A stretch of 41,709 bases of DNA from Chitinophagales bacterium (lineage in GTDB: Bacteria > Bacteroidota > Bacteroidia > Chitinophagales > Saprospiraceae). Both the position numbers and the translations under genes were made by a program. Under the pieces are notes generated by a model. It was not told where the DNA came from. It ran no database searches and saw only the letters and a list, made by a program, of their open reading frames with translations. Positions 1 through 7,815 of this stretch are shown here, piece after piece (the stretch's first letter is position 1; the number at the start of each line of letters is the position of its first letter). The stretch covers positions 1 through 41,709 of the forward strand of contig JAKSDI010000292.1 of assembly GCA_022360175.1 (NCBI GenBank). The letters run 5' to 3'.

Positions 1-57
1 AAAATTTCGTGCAAAGATAGGCTTTACGCAAATACTAAAAAAATCCACCCTTATATT

Positions 58-1359
58 TTACACTTCTTTGATCTCTACGGCTTTTACTCTTACACTTAAA
101 AGTATCGCTAAACCAATAATGAAAAAGCTGCCTAGTACAAGCAGGCTCATGCGCATACTGCCTGTAAGTTGTTCTACAAAGCCAAAAGTAAATGTACCGA
201 TAATGATAGCCACTTTTTCCAGTACGTCATAAAAACTGAAATAAGAGGTAGGGTCTTTTGTCTCCTGAGGAATCAGTTTAGAGTAAGTAGAACGGGAGAG
301 CGATTGTATGCCACCCATTACAAGGCCAACACAAGCAGCAATAGCATAGAATTGAGCTTTAGCTGTTACAAAATAACCTACGAGGCATATTGCCGTCCAG
401 ATTAATAACATTACAATAAGTGCTATTTTGTTGCCTTTCCATTCCGATAGACGAGCAAAACCTACGGCACCTGCGATCGCAACTACTTGTAAGATAAGGA
501 TGACGCCAATTAATTCTATAGTACCAAATTCTAATTCTTTTTCTGCAAAAGTAGCAGCAAGAAAAATCACTGTTTGTACTCCTGCGCTATAACAGAAAAA
601 AGAATAAAGAAAGTTTCTGATATTTTTTTGATGCCTTACAATTGACCAAACTTTTCTGATTTCCTGGCCTCCTCTTTTTAATAAATCAGGAGTGTTTTGT
701 TGTTTCTCGTCTGAAGGAAGGCGTTTAAAGGGAATTAAAGCAAAACCAATCCACCAAAGCCCTACCATTAAGAATGAAAAACGGGTAGCTGCACCACTAT
801 CTGAAAAACCAAAGGATTCATGATAGTTGATCATTATAAGATTGATGACCAGTAAAATGACACTACCTATGTATCCATACGAAAACCCACGAGCACTAAC
901 TCTATCATATTGATCTTCAGTCGTAATTACTGGTAAAAAAGCATTATAAAATACCAGTCCACCAGCAAAACCTATCATTGCAAATATAAATCCAATAACA
1001 CCTAAGGCCAGCTCCTCCATACCACCAAAAAAATACAGTGATAAACAGGCAATAGATCCTAGTATGGTGAAAAACTTTAAAAAGAACTTTCGCCGCCCAC
1101 CATAATCCGCAATACCAGAAAGCAGAGGTGAAAAAATAGCAATAAGCAGATAAGCCGCCGAAATGGCATAGGCGTATAATGAGCTATTAGTCATTTCTAT
1201 CCCAAAGACAGAAAGGTTTTCATCCGTTACGGCAACAAAGTATGCAGGAAAAATGGCGGCTGTGATTACTAATGCAAACGCAGAATTGGCCCAATCGAAA
1301 AAGGCCCAGCCGTTGATGATCTTTTTATCGTTGAGTTGAAAACCACTTGATTGGCTCAT
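58..1359 (-). CDS. MFS transporter, UMF1 family
   Basis: Polytopic inner-membrane protein of 433 residues with about 12 hydrophobic segments. Near the N-terminus it has the FDWANSAFALVI signature, which is typical of the UMF1/Atg22-like branch of the major facilitator superfamily. Other MFS-like features are the cytoplasmic loop GIADYGGRRKFF and a second-half loop around ARLSEWKGN. The open frame continues 78 codons further upstream to 1593, but that extension is low in complexity and not membrane-like. The ATG at 1359 (MSQSSGFQL) gives the usual family length. The substrate is unknown: the family takes its name from a yeast vacuolar amino-acid effluxer, and bacterial members are mostly uncharacterised. 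It is divergent from the rimK-like gene and has no operon partner in the window. Confidence 0.85.
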   Translation of the reverse strand: MSQSSGFQLNDKKIINGWAFFDWANSAFALVITAAIFPAYFVAVTDENLSVFGIEMTNSSLYAYAISAAYLLIAIFSPLLSGIADYGGRRKFFLKFFTILGSIACLSLYFFGGMEELALGVIGFIFAMIGFAGGLVFYNAFLPVITTEDQYDRVSARGFSYGYIGSVILLVINLIMINYHESFGFSDSGAATRFSFLMVGLWWIGFALIPFKRLPSDEKQQNTPDLLKRGGQEIRKVWSIVRHQKNIRNFLYSFFCYSAGVQTVIFLAATFAEKELEFGTIELIGVILILQVVAIAGAVGFARLSEWKGNKIALIVMLLIWTAICLVGYFVTAKAQFYAIAACVGLVMGGIQSLSRSTYSKLIPQETKDPTSYFSFYDVLEKVAIIIGTFTFGFVEQLTGSMRMSLLVLGSFFIIGLAILLSVRVKAVEIKEV

Positions 1360-1640
1360 GAAGATATAGCGTATTGTTATGCTGCAAGATAGTTTTTTTT
1401 GATTAATACTATATTTGTTGATGAAGTTGTCTAAAGTTTTCTGCTGAAGGCGAGAAAGCAGCATTTTCATTCCATTTGAGGCTTTTTTTGAGCCGCATAG
1501 CAGTGCTACGGGGCAATAAAAAAACGAAAAATGGGGTGAAAAGGCGCTTTTGATAGACCAGTGAGGAAACTTTAAACAACTTCGATAAACCATAAGTAAC
1601 TCAAGTTGCTTTATTGCAATTTGAATTAAGTATTAATCAA

Positions 1641-2528
1641 ATGAAAATAGCAATACTCTCCCGGGGGCCTTTCCTGTATTCTACCCAGAGCCTAGTGAAA
1701 GCTGGGCAAAGGAGGGGGCATGAAATGCATATTATAGACCATACGCGCTGCCTTTTATCTATTGGGCGCGGGCGGCCTCAGGTGTATTATGATGGGTACC
1801 AATTACCTCTTTTTGATGCAATTATACCCAGGATTGGTGCTTCTGTAACACAGCAAGGCGCAGCTGTTATCAATCAGTTTGAGCTTATGCGTACCTTCTC
1901 AGTAGCTAATGCTGATGCTTTATTACAATGTAGAGATAAGCTGCGTTGTTTGCAGAAATTGGCCCAAAAAGGAATTGCCATCCCCCAAACGGTATCAGTA
2001 GTATCTGGTGAAGATTTATTCCCTGTGATCAGTAGTGTTGGAGGATTACCAGTGGTAATTAAACTGTTGGAAAGCACCCATGGAGTGGGAGTTATACTGG
2101 CTGAAACCTTCCGAAATGCAGAGGCTACTATTGAAGCATTTCATCGATTGAAGGAACGGGTGATCGTGCAGGAGTTTATAAAAGAAGTAAAAGGAACAGA
2201 TATTCGAGCAATTGTAGTAGGAGGGAAGGTGGTAGCAGCTATGAAAAGACAAGCTAAAGCTGGAGAGTTTAGATCTAATCTTCACAGAGGAGCTACAGCA
2301 GAAAAAGTTGTTCTTACTGAAGCAGAAAATCAGTTGGTGTCTCAGGTTGCTAAATTAATGAAACTGAATTTTGCTGGAGTAGATTTTTTACGCTCTAATC
2401 GAGGAGGCCTAATTATGGAAGTAAATGCATCTCCGGGCTTAGAAGGAATAGAAGGAGTGACAGAAATTGATGTAGCAGGAAAAGTGATCGAGCTAATTGA
2501 AAAAGAATGTAAGGAAGTTGCTATATAG
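1641..2528 (+). CDS. rimK: RimK-like ATP-grasp ligase
   Basis: Cytoplasmic ATP-grasp protein of 295 residues, close to the roughly 300 residues of E. coli RimK, which adds glutamates to the C-terminus of ribosomal protein S6. It begins MKIAILSRGP, followed by the pre-ATP-grasp domain with the PRIGAS segment. The ATP-binding part has GGLPVVIKLLESTHGVGV, then VQEFIKE, the basic RAIVVGGKVVAAMKR stretch and the metal-binding end LIMEVNASPGLEGIE. A TTG start nine codons upstream (1614) is open, but the ATG at 1641 starts exactly at the conserved beta strand. Next on the same strand is a zinc-hydrolase gene, a pairing that suggests adding and removing an amino-acid modification. RimK homologues with other acceptors exist, so the exact substrate is inferred. 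Confidence 0.87.
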   Translation: MKIAILSRGPFLYSTQSLVKAGQRRGHEMHIIDHTRCLLSIGRGRPQVYYDGYQLPLFDAIIPRIGASVTQQGAAVINQFELMRTFSVANADALLQCRDKLRCLQKLAQKGIAIPQTVSVVSGEDLFPVISSVGGLPVVIKLLESTHGVGVILAETFRNAEATIEAFHRLKERVIVQEFIKEVKGTDIRAIVVGGKVVAAMKRQAKAGEFRSNLHRGATAEKVVLTEAENQLVSQVAKLMKLNFAGVDFLRSNRGGLIMEVNASPGLEGIEGVTEIDVAGKVIELIEKECKEVAI

Positions 2529-3031
2529 CTAGAGGGGAATATCGTGATGTGGTGATATAGCGATGTGTGGTTTAGGAGGTTTAATTATGGTTTAGAAAGG
2601 TTTAGATGGAAAATAATGAAGGGTGAGGTGATATTGTGCTATAGTGAAGAAGAGATTCAATTTTGATTCAAAACATGCTTGAGTATGCTTGTAATTTGGA
2701 TCTACCTGGCTGCGCCGGTCAGACAGGCTTGCGTTTGAGCTTACACTTTTTTGAGGTATGATATGGTAGTTTTACGATTTTATGGTGTTTGCGGTATTTG
2801 AGATTATTATATTGGTTTTATGGTGTAAAGGTATAGTGAAATTGGAGAGAGAATGAGGAGTGAGAAATGAAGAATGCTTTAGTAAGATTTGTAGAGATGA
2901 AAAAATAGAAGGAAGAAATTCCAGAACGGCAGATTTATGATTCATCCCTGGCACCTAAAATCGTACACCCAACACCCGGAAGGCCAACTGAACACTGCCA
3001 ACTTAATACTGAACACTGAATACTGAAAAAA
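2529..3031. other. Intergenic region with short repeats, no gene
   Basis: No convincing open frame lies in these 503 bases. The first part is GT-rich on the plus strand and contains loose repeats of GGTTTAG. The segment at 2695-2725 (TTTGGATCTAC, a ten-base gap, then CGGTCAGACAG) has a similar counterpart at 26420-26450. The last 48 bases hold a heptamer array (2984-3025) directly before the next start codon. Confidence 0.6.
2984..3025 (+). repeat. Six tandem heptamers abutting a start codon
   Basis: Six consecutive seven-base units end in ACTG or ACTT; the consensus is AAYACTG, and two units begin CCA. The array ends six bases before the ATG at 3032, so it would form most of the 5' untranslated region. 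Heptanucleotide tandem repeats are well known in cyanobacteria; here the role is unknown. Confidence 0.75.
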
Positions 3032-3970
3032 ATGAAGATAAATGGTACAGAAATTGCTCCAGGGCAACGCGAATTAGTGAAAATGTCGGTAGGGCGTTTA
3101 CCTTCGGGAAATATTATTCGTATGCAAGCGCATGTGTATCGGGCGATGGAACCGGGGCCGTGTGTTTTGTTGTTGGCAGGGGTACATGGCGATGAAATCA
3201 ATGGCGTAGAGATCATACGCAGGCTAATTACACAGCAATTATTGGAGCCATTGCTTAAAGGGACGGTAATTGCTATACCTGTGGTTAATGTCTATGGATT
3301 TATTAATTTTTCACGAGATGTACCTGATGGGAAGGACGTCAATCGCTCATTTCCAGGGAATTTGAATGGCTCTTTGGCTTCTCGTGTGGCTCGAACACTA
3401 ACCAAGAAAGTTGTACCTCTTGCAGATTATATTCTTGACTTTCATACCGGAGGGCGGAGTATTTTCAACTATCCACAAATCCGATACACTAACTCGCATG
3501 AGGCAAGTAGGGAATTGGCAGAAGTATTTGCAGCACCTTTACTTGTGGCTAAACCCACGATTCCTAAATCTTTACGCAAAGTAGCAACAGATTTAGGTAA
3601 GCCTACCCTGGTTTATGAAGGAGGTGAAAGCTTGCGATATGACGGTTTGTCTATTCAAAAAGGCCTGGAAGGAATCAATAGAGTGTTGGTCAGTTTGGGT
3701 ATGTTGGAGGGAACACTTACTACCAATAATCAAAGTCGATGGTATGAAAAAACCATTTGGGTACGTGCTCCACGTGCAGGAATGTTTTTATGGCATAAAT
3801 GCTCAGGAAACGAAGTACATAAAGGGGAAGTACTCGGCCTGATCAATGACCCATACGGAGAAGGGACGGTAAAAGTGATCGCTAAACGAGATGGATTCAT
3901 AATTGGACATAATAATGCAGCAGTGGTTAGTCAGGGAGATGCATTGTTTCAGATAGGATATGAATCGTAA
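3032..3970 (+). CDS. Succinylglutamate desuccinylase/aspartoacylase-family zinc hydrolase
   Basis: M14-type zinc carboxypeptidase-fold hydrolase of 312 residues, likely cytoplasmic because no signal peptide is seen. The zinc site is AGVHGDEINGVE (H52, E55) with H138 in DFHTG. The substrate-binding DVNRSFPG lies at 102-109, and the probable catalytic glutamate is E196 in YEGGE. The C-terminal third (about 240-312) looks like the beta-rich, biotinyl-like domain of this family. Family members cleave N-acyl amino acids, but this branch is not the classical arginine-degradation AstE. It follows a rimK-like gene on the same strand, although 503 bases apart, so co-transcription is uncertain. A role in trimming or recycling the RimK product is an inference from gene order. 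Confidence 0.82.
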   Translation: MKINGTEIAPGQRELVKMSVGRLPSGNIIRMQAHVYRAMEPGPCVLLLAGVHGDEINGVEIIRRLITQQLLEPLLKGTVIAIPVVNVYGFINFSRDVPDGKDVNRSFPGNLNGSLASRVARTLTKKVVPLADYILDFHTGGRSIFNYPQIRYTNSHEASRELAEVFAAPLLVAKPTIPKSLRKVATDLGKPTLVYEGGESLRYDGLSIQKGLEGINRVLVSLGMLEGTLTTNNQSRWYEKTIWVRAPRAGMFLWHKCSGNEVHKGEVLGLINDPYGEGTVKVIAKRDGFIIGHNNAAVVSQGDALFQIGYES

Positions 3971-3991
3971 ATGGAGTTGTGAGTTCTTGAT

Positions 3992-6121
3992 TTATGGTTT
4001 TTTATAATTAGTGGCAAAACCCTGAAGCACTTCATCATAATACCTATTCTCAGGAGGCGCATTATAAAAGGCATCTTCTGCTTCTATTCTTTTATTTTCT
4101 ATATCAGACAGATAGCTTGAAAGTTCGTCGTAATGTTGTAAGATTAATCGGATTCTGGTATTGATAATGAGGGCAAGTTTGAGAATGATTTCATCTTGTT
4201 TTTTAATGCCATAGGCAATAGCTTCCGCTAATTCCAGATTAATAGCCAGTCGAATAATTGGTTCGTGAGTGATTCTATCGTCCATAGCGGGGAGGCCGGA
4301 ATCTCCAAATACTTCTGCTGACACCCTTTCTTCAACCGTTTGCCCAGTTGGAGTAGCGACTAGTGCTGCTGCCTTTTCTATTGGGGAAAATATAGCTCTA
4401 GCAGGATATTTTAGCTTGTTCAGGTCGAAACCTAAGCGCAGTAGTTTAGCAATAGTTGTTAAATTAACTCCAGGAGGTATTTGTTTTTTGTTAATACGCA
4501 AGTTTAAAACCGAAGGATCACTTTCATTTTCTAAAGCCAGGAGATACTGCTCTTTTCCGCTGATTGCTTTGCTGAGCGCATTTTTAATATCACTGATTGT
4601 CTTTTCATATAGACTATATACGTTTGCCCATCTCCAGAGCCTGGGTATATCGCCCAATAATCGCAAATGATGCGCAAAATCAGCAATAGCTCTTTCTTCG
4701 ATGATGCTTTCTTTTTTATTTTCCGGTGCTGGGAAATCTCCCTGTTTGGTGTATTTAGCTACAAAGCCGCTCTCCAGGCTACAGCTTTGCTCGGCATCTT
4801 CAATAGCAGCTCGCAGATCTTGATAGGTTTCATCTCTTAGTGTCAATCCTGCCGCAAAAGGAGTTCCTCCTGGTCCTTTCGAACTGGTCCAGGAAATACC
4901 ATCAATATGGACACCTTTACTTTCAAAATAGGCAATAGGGCCATTTTCATAATATATTCCTTTCAGAGATTCCCCACGAGACTGGCAGCCATCAATAATC
5001 AGATATACTTTTGAAATTGAAGGGTCATCTTTTAAAGCAGCTATATATTCTGAGATGGTAAGAAAATCATTTATCTCAATTAAGTCAGCTGTTTTTGTTC
5101 TATCTGCGATTGTGATTACTATTCTAAAAGCTTGATGCCCATTCCTTTTTTTATTGATGTCAATAGCAAGTTTTAACTGAGCGACCATGTAGTGCCCAAA
5201 CGAATTATATATATTTTCATCTCCCCAATGGGGGTGAGCATTTTCATTCCTTATGGCTGCAGTATAAACTAAGCCTGGACTCCGGCCATCGGCAAAAATG
5301 GGTGTTTCTTTGTTATGATCTATATCCTTTCCCGCCTGATCTGATCCAAAATGTAGATAGTGCAAATGAGCCGCCCTTGGTGCGTTTCCTCCTGTTTCAT
5401 TAGTTGAAAAATTAAGCCCTCCTCCTGATCCAGGCTGAGCTCCTGCCAGGATAGAAAGGTGAGCATTTAAATAAGTCCCGGATTCAGCAGTAATGGTCGT
5501 ATGCTTCCAGCCTAGCATGTCTCTTACTGTATCGCCAAGCTCCTGTGCGATTTGTTGCTTTCTTTTGTGGAGGAGCAGGCTTTCGTTGATTTTGGTTCTG
5601 GAAGCTAGTAATGAGATATTCTGGATGATGGTATCTAAAGCCGCAACACTAGCTATTTTTCTTGATACATCATCTGTTCCACCTATGGTTGTAAATATGT
5701 TTTTCAGGTAATTGGAAGCACGCCTATATCGTCTTTGAGTAGCATTCAGTTGATTCAAAAAATGGACCCGTTTATGATTAATGAAGTCATGGCTTTTAAA
5801 AGAAGATATTGAATGGAGGAGCCGTTCATTAGGCATCCGGGAAGAAGTAACCGTACCAAAATCGAGGAATTGAATATCCGATTCGTCTAATTGGAGAATA
5901 TCTAGGATGCATTGATCTTCAGGATGTATTTTCCTTTTTCTCAACATTTCCAATACATTTTCCGCATGTATGCTGAGATATCTGTTAATGGACAGAGTGG
6001 CCGATCCATAGATTTGAAAGGGAGGAGCTACTATTATAGGCAATGGAATGGTACACCCATTTTTATCATTCACTACTTTTGCTAATAAAAGATGTCTTCT
6101 TTTAACTGGTATTATTTCCAT
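3992..6121 (-). CDS. Uncharacterised 709-residue protein, possible divergent PLP-dependent enzyme
   Basis: I do not recognise this family. No signal peptide or membrane segment is visible, so it is probably cytoplasmic. The middle resembles a fold-type I pyridoxal-phosphate enzyme. LIIDGCQSRGES (about 374-385) looks like the Asp-x-x-Gln cofactor site (D377, Q380). About 35 residues later, ISWTSSKGPGGTPFAAGL offers K415 as a Schiff-base lysine before a Gly-rich turn. TAESGTYLNAH (211-221) could be the phosphate-binding loop, and N-E-N-A-H-P-H-W (292-299) could supply the ring-stacking histidine. The 1-200 region and the helical 470-709 tail have no parallel I know. It lies 19 bases after a secreted aspartyl protease-PDZ gene on the same strand, so the two are probably co-transcribed. 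The PLP reading is inference from motif spacing only. Confidence 0.85.
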   Translation of the reverse strand: MEIIPVKRRHLLLAKVVNDKNGCTIPLPIIVAPPFQIYGSATLSINRYLSIHAENVLEMLRKRKIHPEDQCILDILQLDESDIQFLDFGTVTSSRMPNERLLHSISSFKSHDFINHKRVHFLNQLNATQRRYRRASNYLKNIFTTIGGTDDVSRKIASVAALDTIIQNISLLASRTKINESLLLHKRKQQIAQELGDTVRDMLGWKHTTITAESGTYLNAHLSILAGAQPGSGGGLNFSTNETGGNAPRAAHLHYLHFGSDQAGKDIDHNKETPIFADGRSPGLVYTAAIRNENAHPHWGDENIYNSFGHYMVAQLKLAIDINKKRNGHQAFRIVITIADRTKTADLIEINDFLTISEYIAALKDDPSISKVYLIIDGCQSRGESLKGIYYENGPIAYFESKGVHIDGISWTSSKGPGGTPFAAGLTLRDETYQDLRAAIEDAEQSCSLESGFVAKYTKQGDFPAPENKKESIIEERAIADFAHHLRLLGDIPRLWRWANVYSLYEKTISDIKNALSKAISGKEQYLLALENESDPSVLNLRINKKQIPPGVNLTTIAKLLRLGFDLNKLKYPARAIFSPIEKAAALVATPTGQTVEERVSAEVFGDSGLPAMDDRITHEPIIRLAINLELAEAIAYGIKKQDEIILKLALIINTRIRLILQHYDELSSYLSDIENKRIEAEDAFYNAPPENRYYDEVLQGFATNYKKP

Positions 6122-6140
6122 TAGTGGGTTTTGGTGTGTT

Positions 6141-7361
6141 TTATATCAAATCTCTTAATTGAAAAGTAAAACGAATCTTTTGGTCTCCTCGCTTTATCTT
6201 GATATTGATTTTTTTTCCTTGCTGTTTTTGCAATATACTAGTGATCGCCTGGAGATTAGTAAGAGGAGCCCATTGGCCATTGAGCCGTCTTATTTCATCA
6301 CCTGCTTGTATTCCTGCTTCAGCAGCAGGGCTGCCGGGGATAACATTATAGATTATAAATGTATTGAGTGTAGAACCGCTAGCGATGATTTGCAAGCCAC
6401 TTCTATCGTATTTGAATTGATCATCGTAGTATTTATTAGGAGCTAAATAAAGCTTCCCGCGATAGTAATCAAATATTAATGTAAAACGGCTTAATATCTC
6501 ATTTCCAATAATTCCATTTCTATTACTTTGTAAGGTCGTATCAGCAGTTTCACTGAAATCCTGAAAGTGGGCAACAACTTCCCTAAACTGGAAATCTCCC
6601 ATCTTAATGGCAGGCAATCTACCTAAATATCCTGTTAGTTGTCCACTTAAACCGATACCTAATGCACTGGGAATGGCATGTTCGGGGAGATTTAGCCCTG
6701 GATGCGAATCCGTTTCAAGCAAACTGGCCAGACTGGCGCCTGTATCAAGTAAAAATTTTAAGTTTTGAATGGTTGTATCCTGGGAGGTTGTGATATTAGC
6801 TTTTATATAGGGTTTGTTTCTATCAATTTCTATAGGTAATATCTGATAACCTTCTTTAGGAGGCTTAAAATGTTGGGGGTCATATAAGGTGATCACTCGT
6901 TTTTGATAGTCAATTTTCATAATGTAATGCCGAAAGAAATCAGAGCCTAAAATACCCTGCACTTCAAGTCCGGTGAAGACTTCAAATTGTAAATAATCGT
7001 GTTCTAATACCAATATCGATCGATTCAGACCTACCAAATCATTAACCTGAAGTTCTACATCTGTGGCTAGATATGCATATAATTCAGCACTAAGATCTGC
7101 TCCTGTAACTCTTAACTTTCGATCGTAATTTACTTGTAGCAAATCGGTAATTTCCCTTTTGGTTAGGATGGTATACTCTGCACCAGTGTCCAGGATGAAT
7201 TTCATGGAGAAAATACCATTAAATAAGACATTTACAATGATGAACCCATTGCGATATTCGAATGGGATTTCTACCCGATTAGTAGATTGTACACTTGGCT
7301 GAGCACGTATTTGAATACTTGTAAAAATCACGCATGCTAAGAGGAAAATATATTTTTTCAT
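6141..7361 (-). CDS. Secreted aspartyl protease with PDZ domain
   Basis: Protein of 406 residues with a signal peptide (residues 1-20, ending IQIRA before QPS). It has two retropepsin-like aspartyl protease repeats. The first active-site motif is FILDTGAEYT (D58) with a partner GILGSDFF (136-143). The second is FLLDTGASLAS (D206) with GIIGNEIL (283-290). A PDZ domain follows at about 325-400, with GSPAAEAGIQAGDEI as its carboxylate-binding loop. The two halves can form the bilobal active site within one chain. Proteins of this layout are common in Bacteroidota but have few known substrates. It is the first gene of a two-gene unit with the 709-residue protein downstream, and is divergent from susC. 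Its export contrasts with the apparently cytoplasmic partner. Confidence 0.88.
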   Translation of the reverse strand: MKKYIFLLACVIFTSIQIRAQPSVQSTNRVEIPFEYRNGFIIVNVLFNGIFSMKFILDTGAEYTILTKREITDLLQVNYDRKLRVTGADLSAELYAYLATDVELQVNDLVGLNRSILVLEHDYLQFEVFTGLEVQGILGSDFFRHYIMKIDYQKRVITLYDPQHFKPPKEGYQILPIEIDRNKPYIKANITTSQDTTIQNLKFLLDTGASLASLLETDSHPGLNLPEHAIPSALGIGLSGQLTGYLGRLPAIKMGDFQFREVVAHFQDFSETADTTLQSNRNGIIGNEILSRFTLIFDYYRGKLYLAPNKYYDDQFKYDRSGLQIIASGSTLNTFIIYNVIPGSPAAEAGIQAGDEIRRLNGQWAPLTNLQAITSILQKQQGKKINIKIKRGDQKIRFTFQLRDLI

Positions 7362-7517
7362 AGTCGGGTATATTAGTGTTCGTAGGGCTTATCGCACACA
7401 GCGAATAATATAGCAGATTCGTTTAAGGTACAATTGCACACCCAATATTATTTGGTATTTTACTAAATAAAAAAAAACTGTTCGTCAATTTTTGGTTTTT
7501 TCATTCATATTTGTGAG

Positions 7518-7540
7518 TTTTACACTTGGTTAGTGTAAAA
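7518..7540. promoter_or_regulatory. Perfect 9-bp dyad TTTTACACT-N5-AGTGTAAAA
   Basis: Two nine-base arms are perfect reverse complements around the five-base centre TGGTT. The 23-bp spacing suits a dimeric DNA-binding regulator. It lies about 275 bases before susC and 157 bases before the divergent protease gene, so it could serve either. No tract of T follows, which argues against a terminator. Confidence 0.55.
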
Positions 7541-7610
7541 TAGACACATTAAAGATAGCAGATAAAGATTCTCCCCGAAATGCCTAAGGCTACATTAATT
7601 TTTGATCCTT

Positions 7611-7647
7611 CTTGACACAAAGTATGGATTGTCAAGGAATATTTTTG
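7611..7647 (+). promoter_or_regulatory. Candidate susC promoter with overlapping dyad
   Basis: CTTGACA (7611-7617) and TGTCAAG (7630-7636) form a perfect seven-base dyad with a twelve-base spacer. TATTTTTG at 7640-7647 matches the Bacteroidota -7 element, and the left arm lies near where a -33 element is expected. The dyad would therefore sit between and over the promoter elements, which suits an operator. This is a sequence match only. Confidence 0.4.
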
Positions 7648-7815
7648 ATTAGGTAGTCAAAGCGATGATAATAACACTCGACAGGCATCATCATTGCTCA
7701 CTAAGTAGAAATTCTTCACCTGGCTCATAGGTATTTAGGTTACTATGAGGCTGGGCTTTGAATATTATTAACTGATGTTGATTATTTTACTTTATTAACT
7801 AAACCTAAGTAATGT

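Larger units (their letters stand above)
7362..7815. promoter_or_regulatory. Long divergent control region upstream of susC
   Basis: This 454-base, AT-rich region separates the divergent protease and susC genes and has no open frame worth calling. It carries two clean dyads (7518-7540 and 7611-7636) and a TATTTTTG box at 7640-7647 that fits the Bacteroidota -7 consensus TAnnTTTG. A start from that box would leave a susC leader of about 160 bases. Confidence 0.5.

Noticed and set aside
1360-1593. N-terminal extension of the MFS transporter frame
   Set aside because: The extra 78 residues look unlike the family, and the ATG at 1359 begins just before the conserved UMF1 signature.
4269-4670. 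133-codon plus-strand frame
   Set aside because: It lies antisense within the 709-residue gene, which has clear coding character; no start context or domain supports it.
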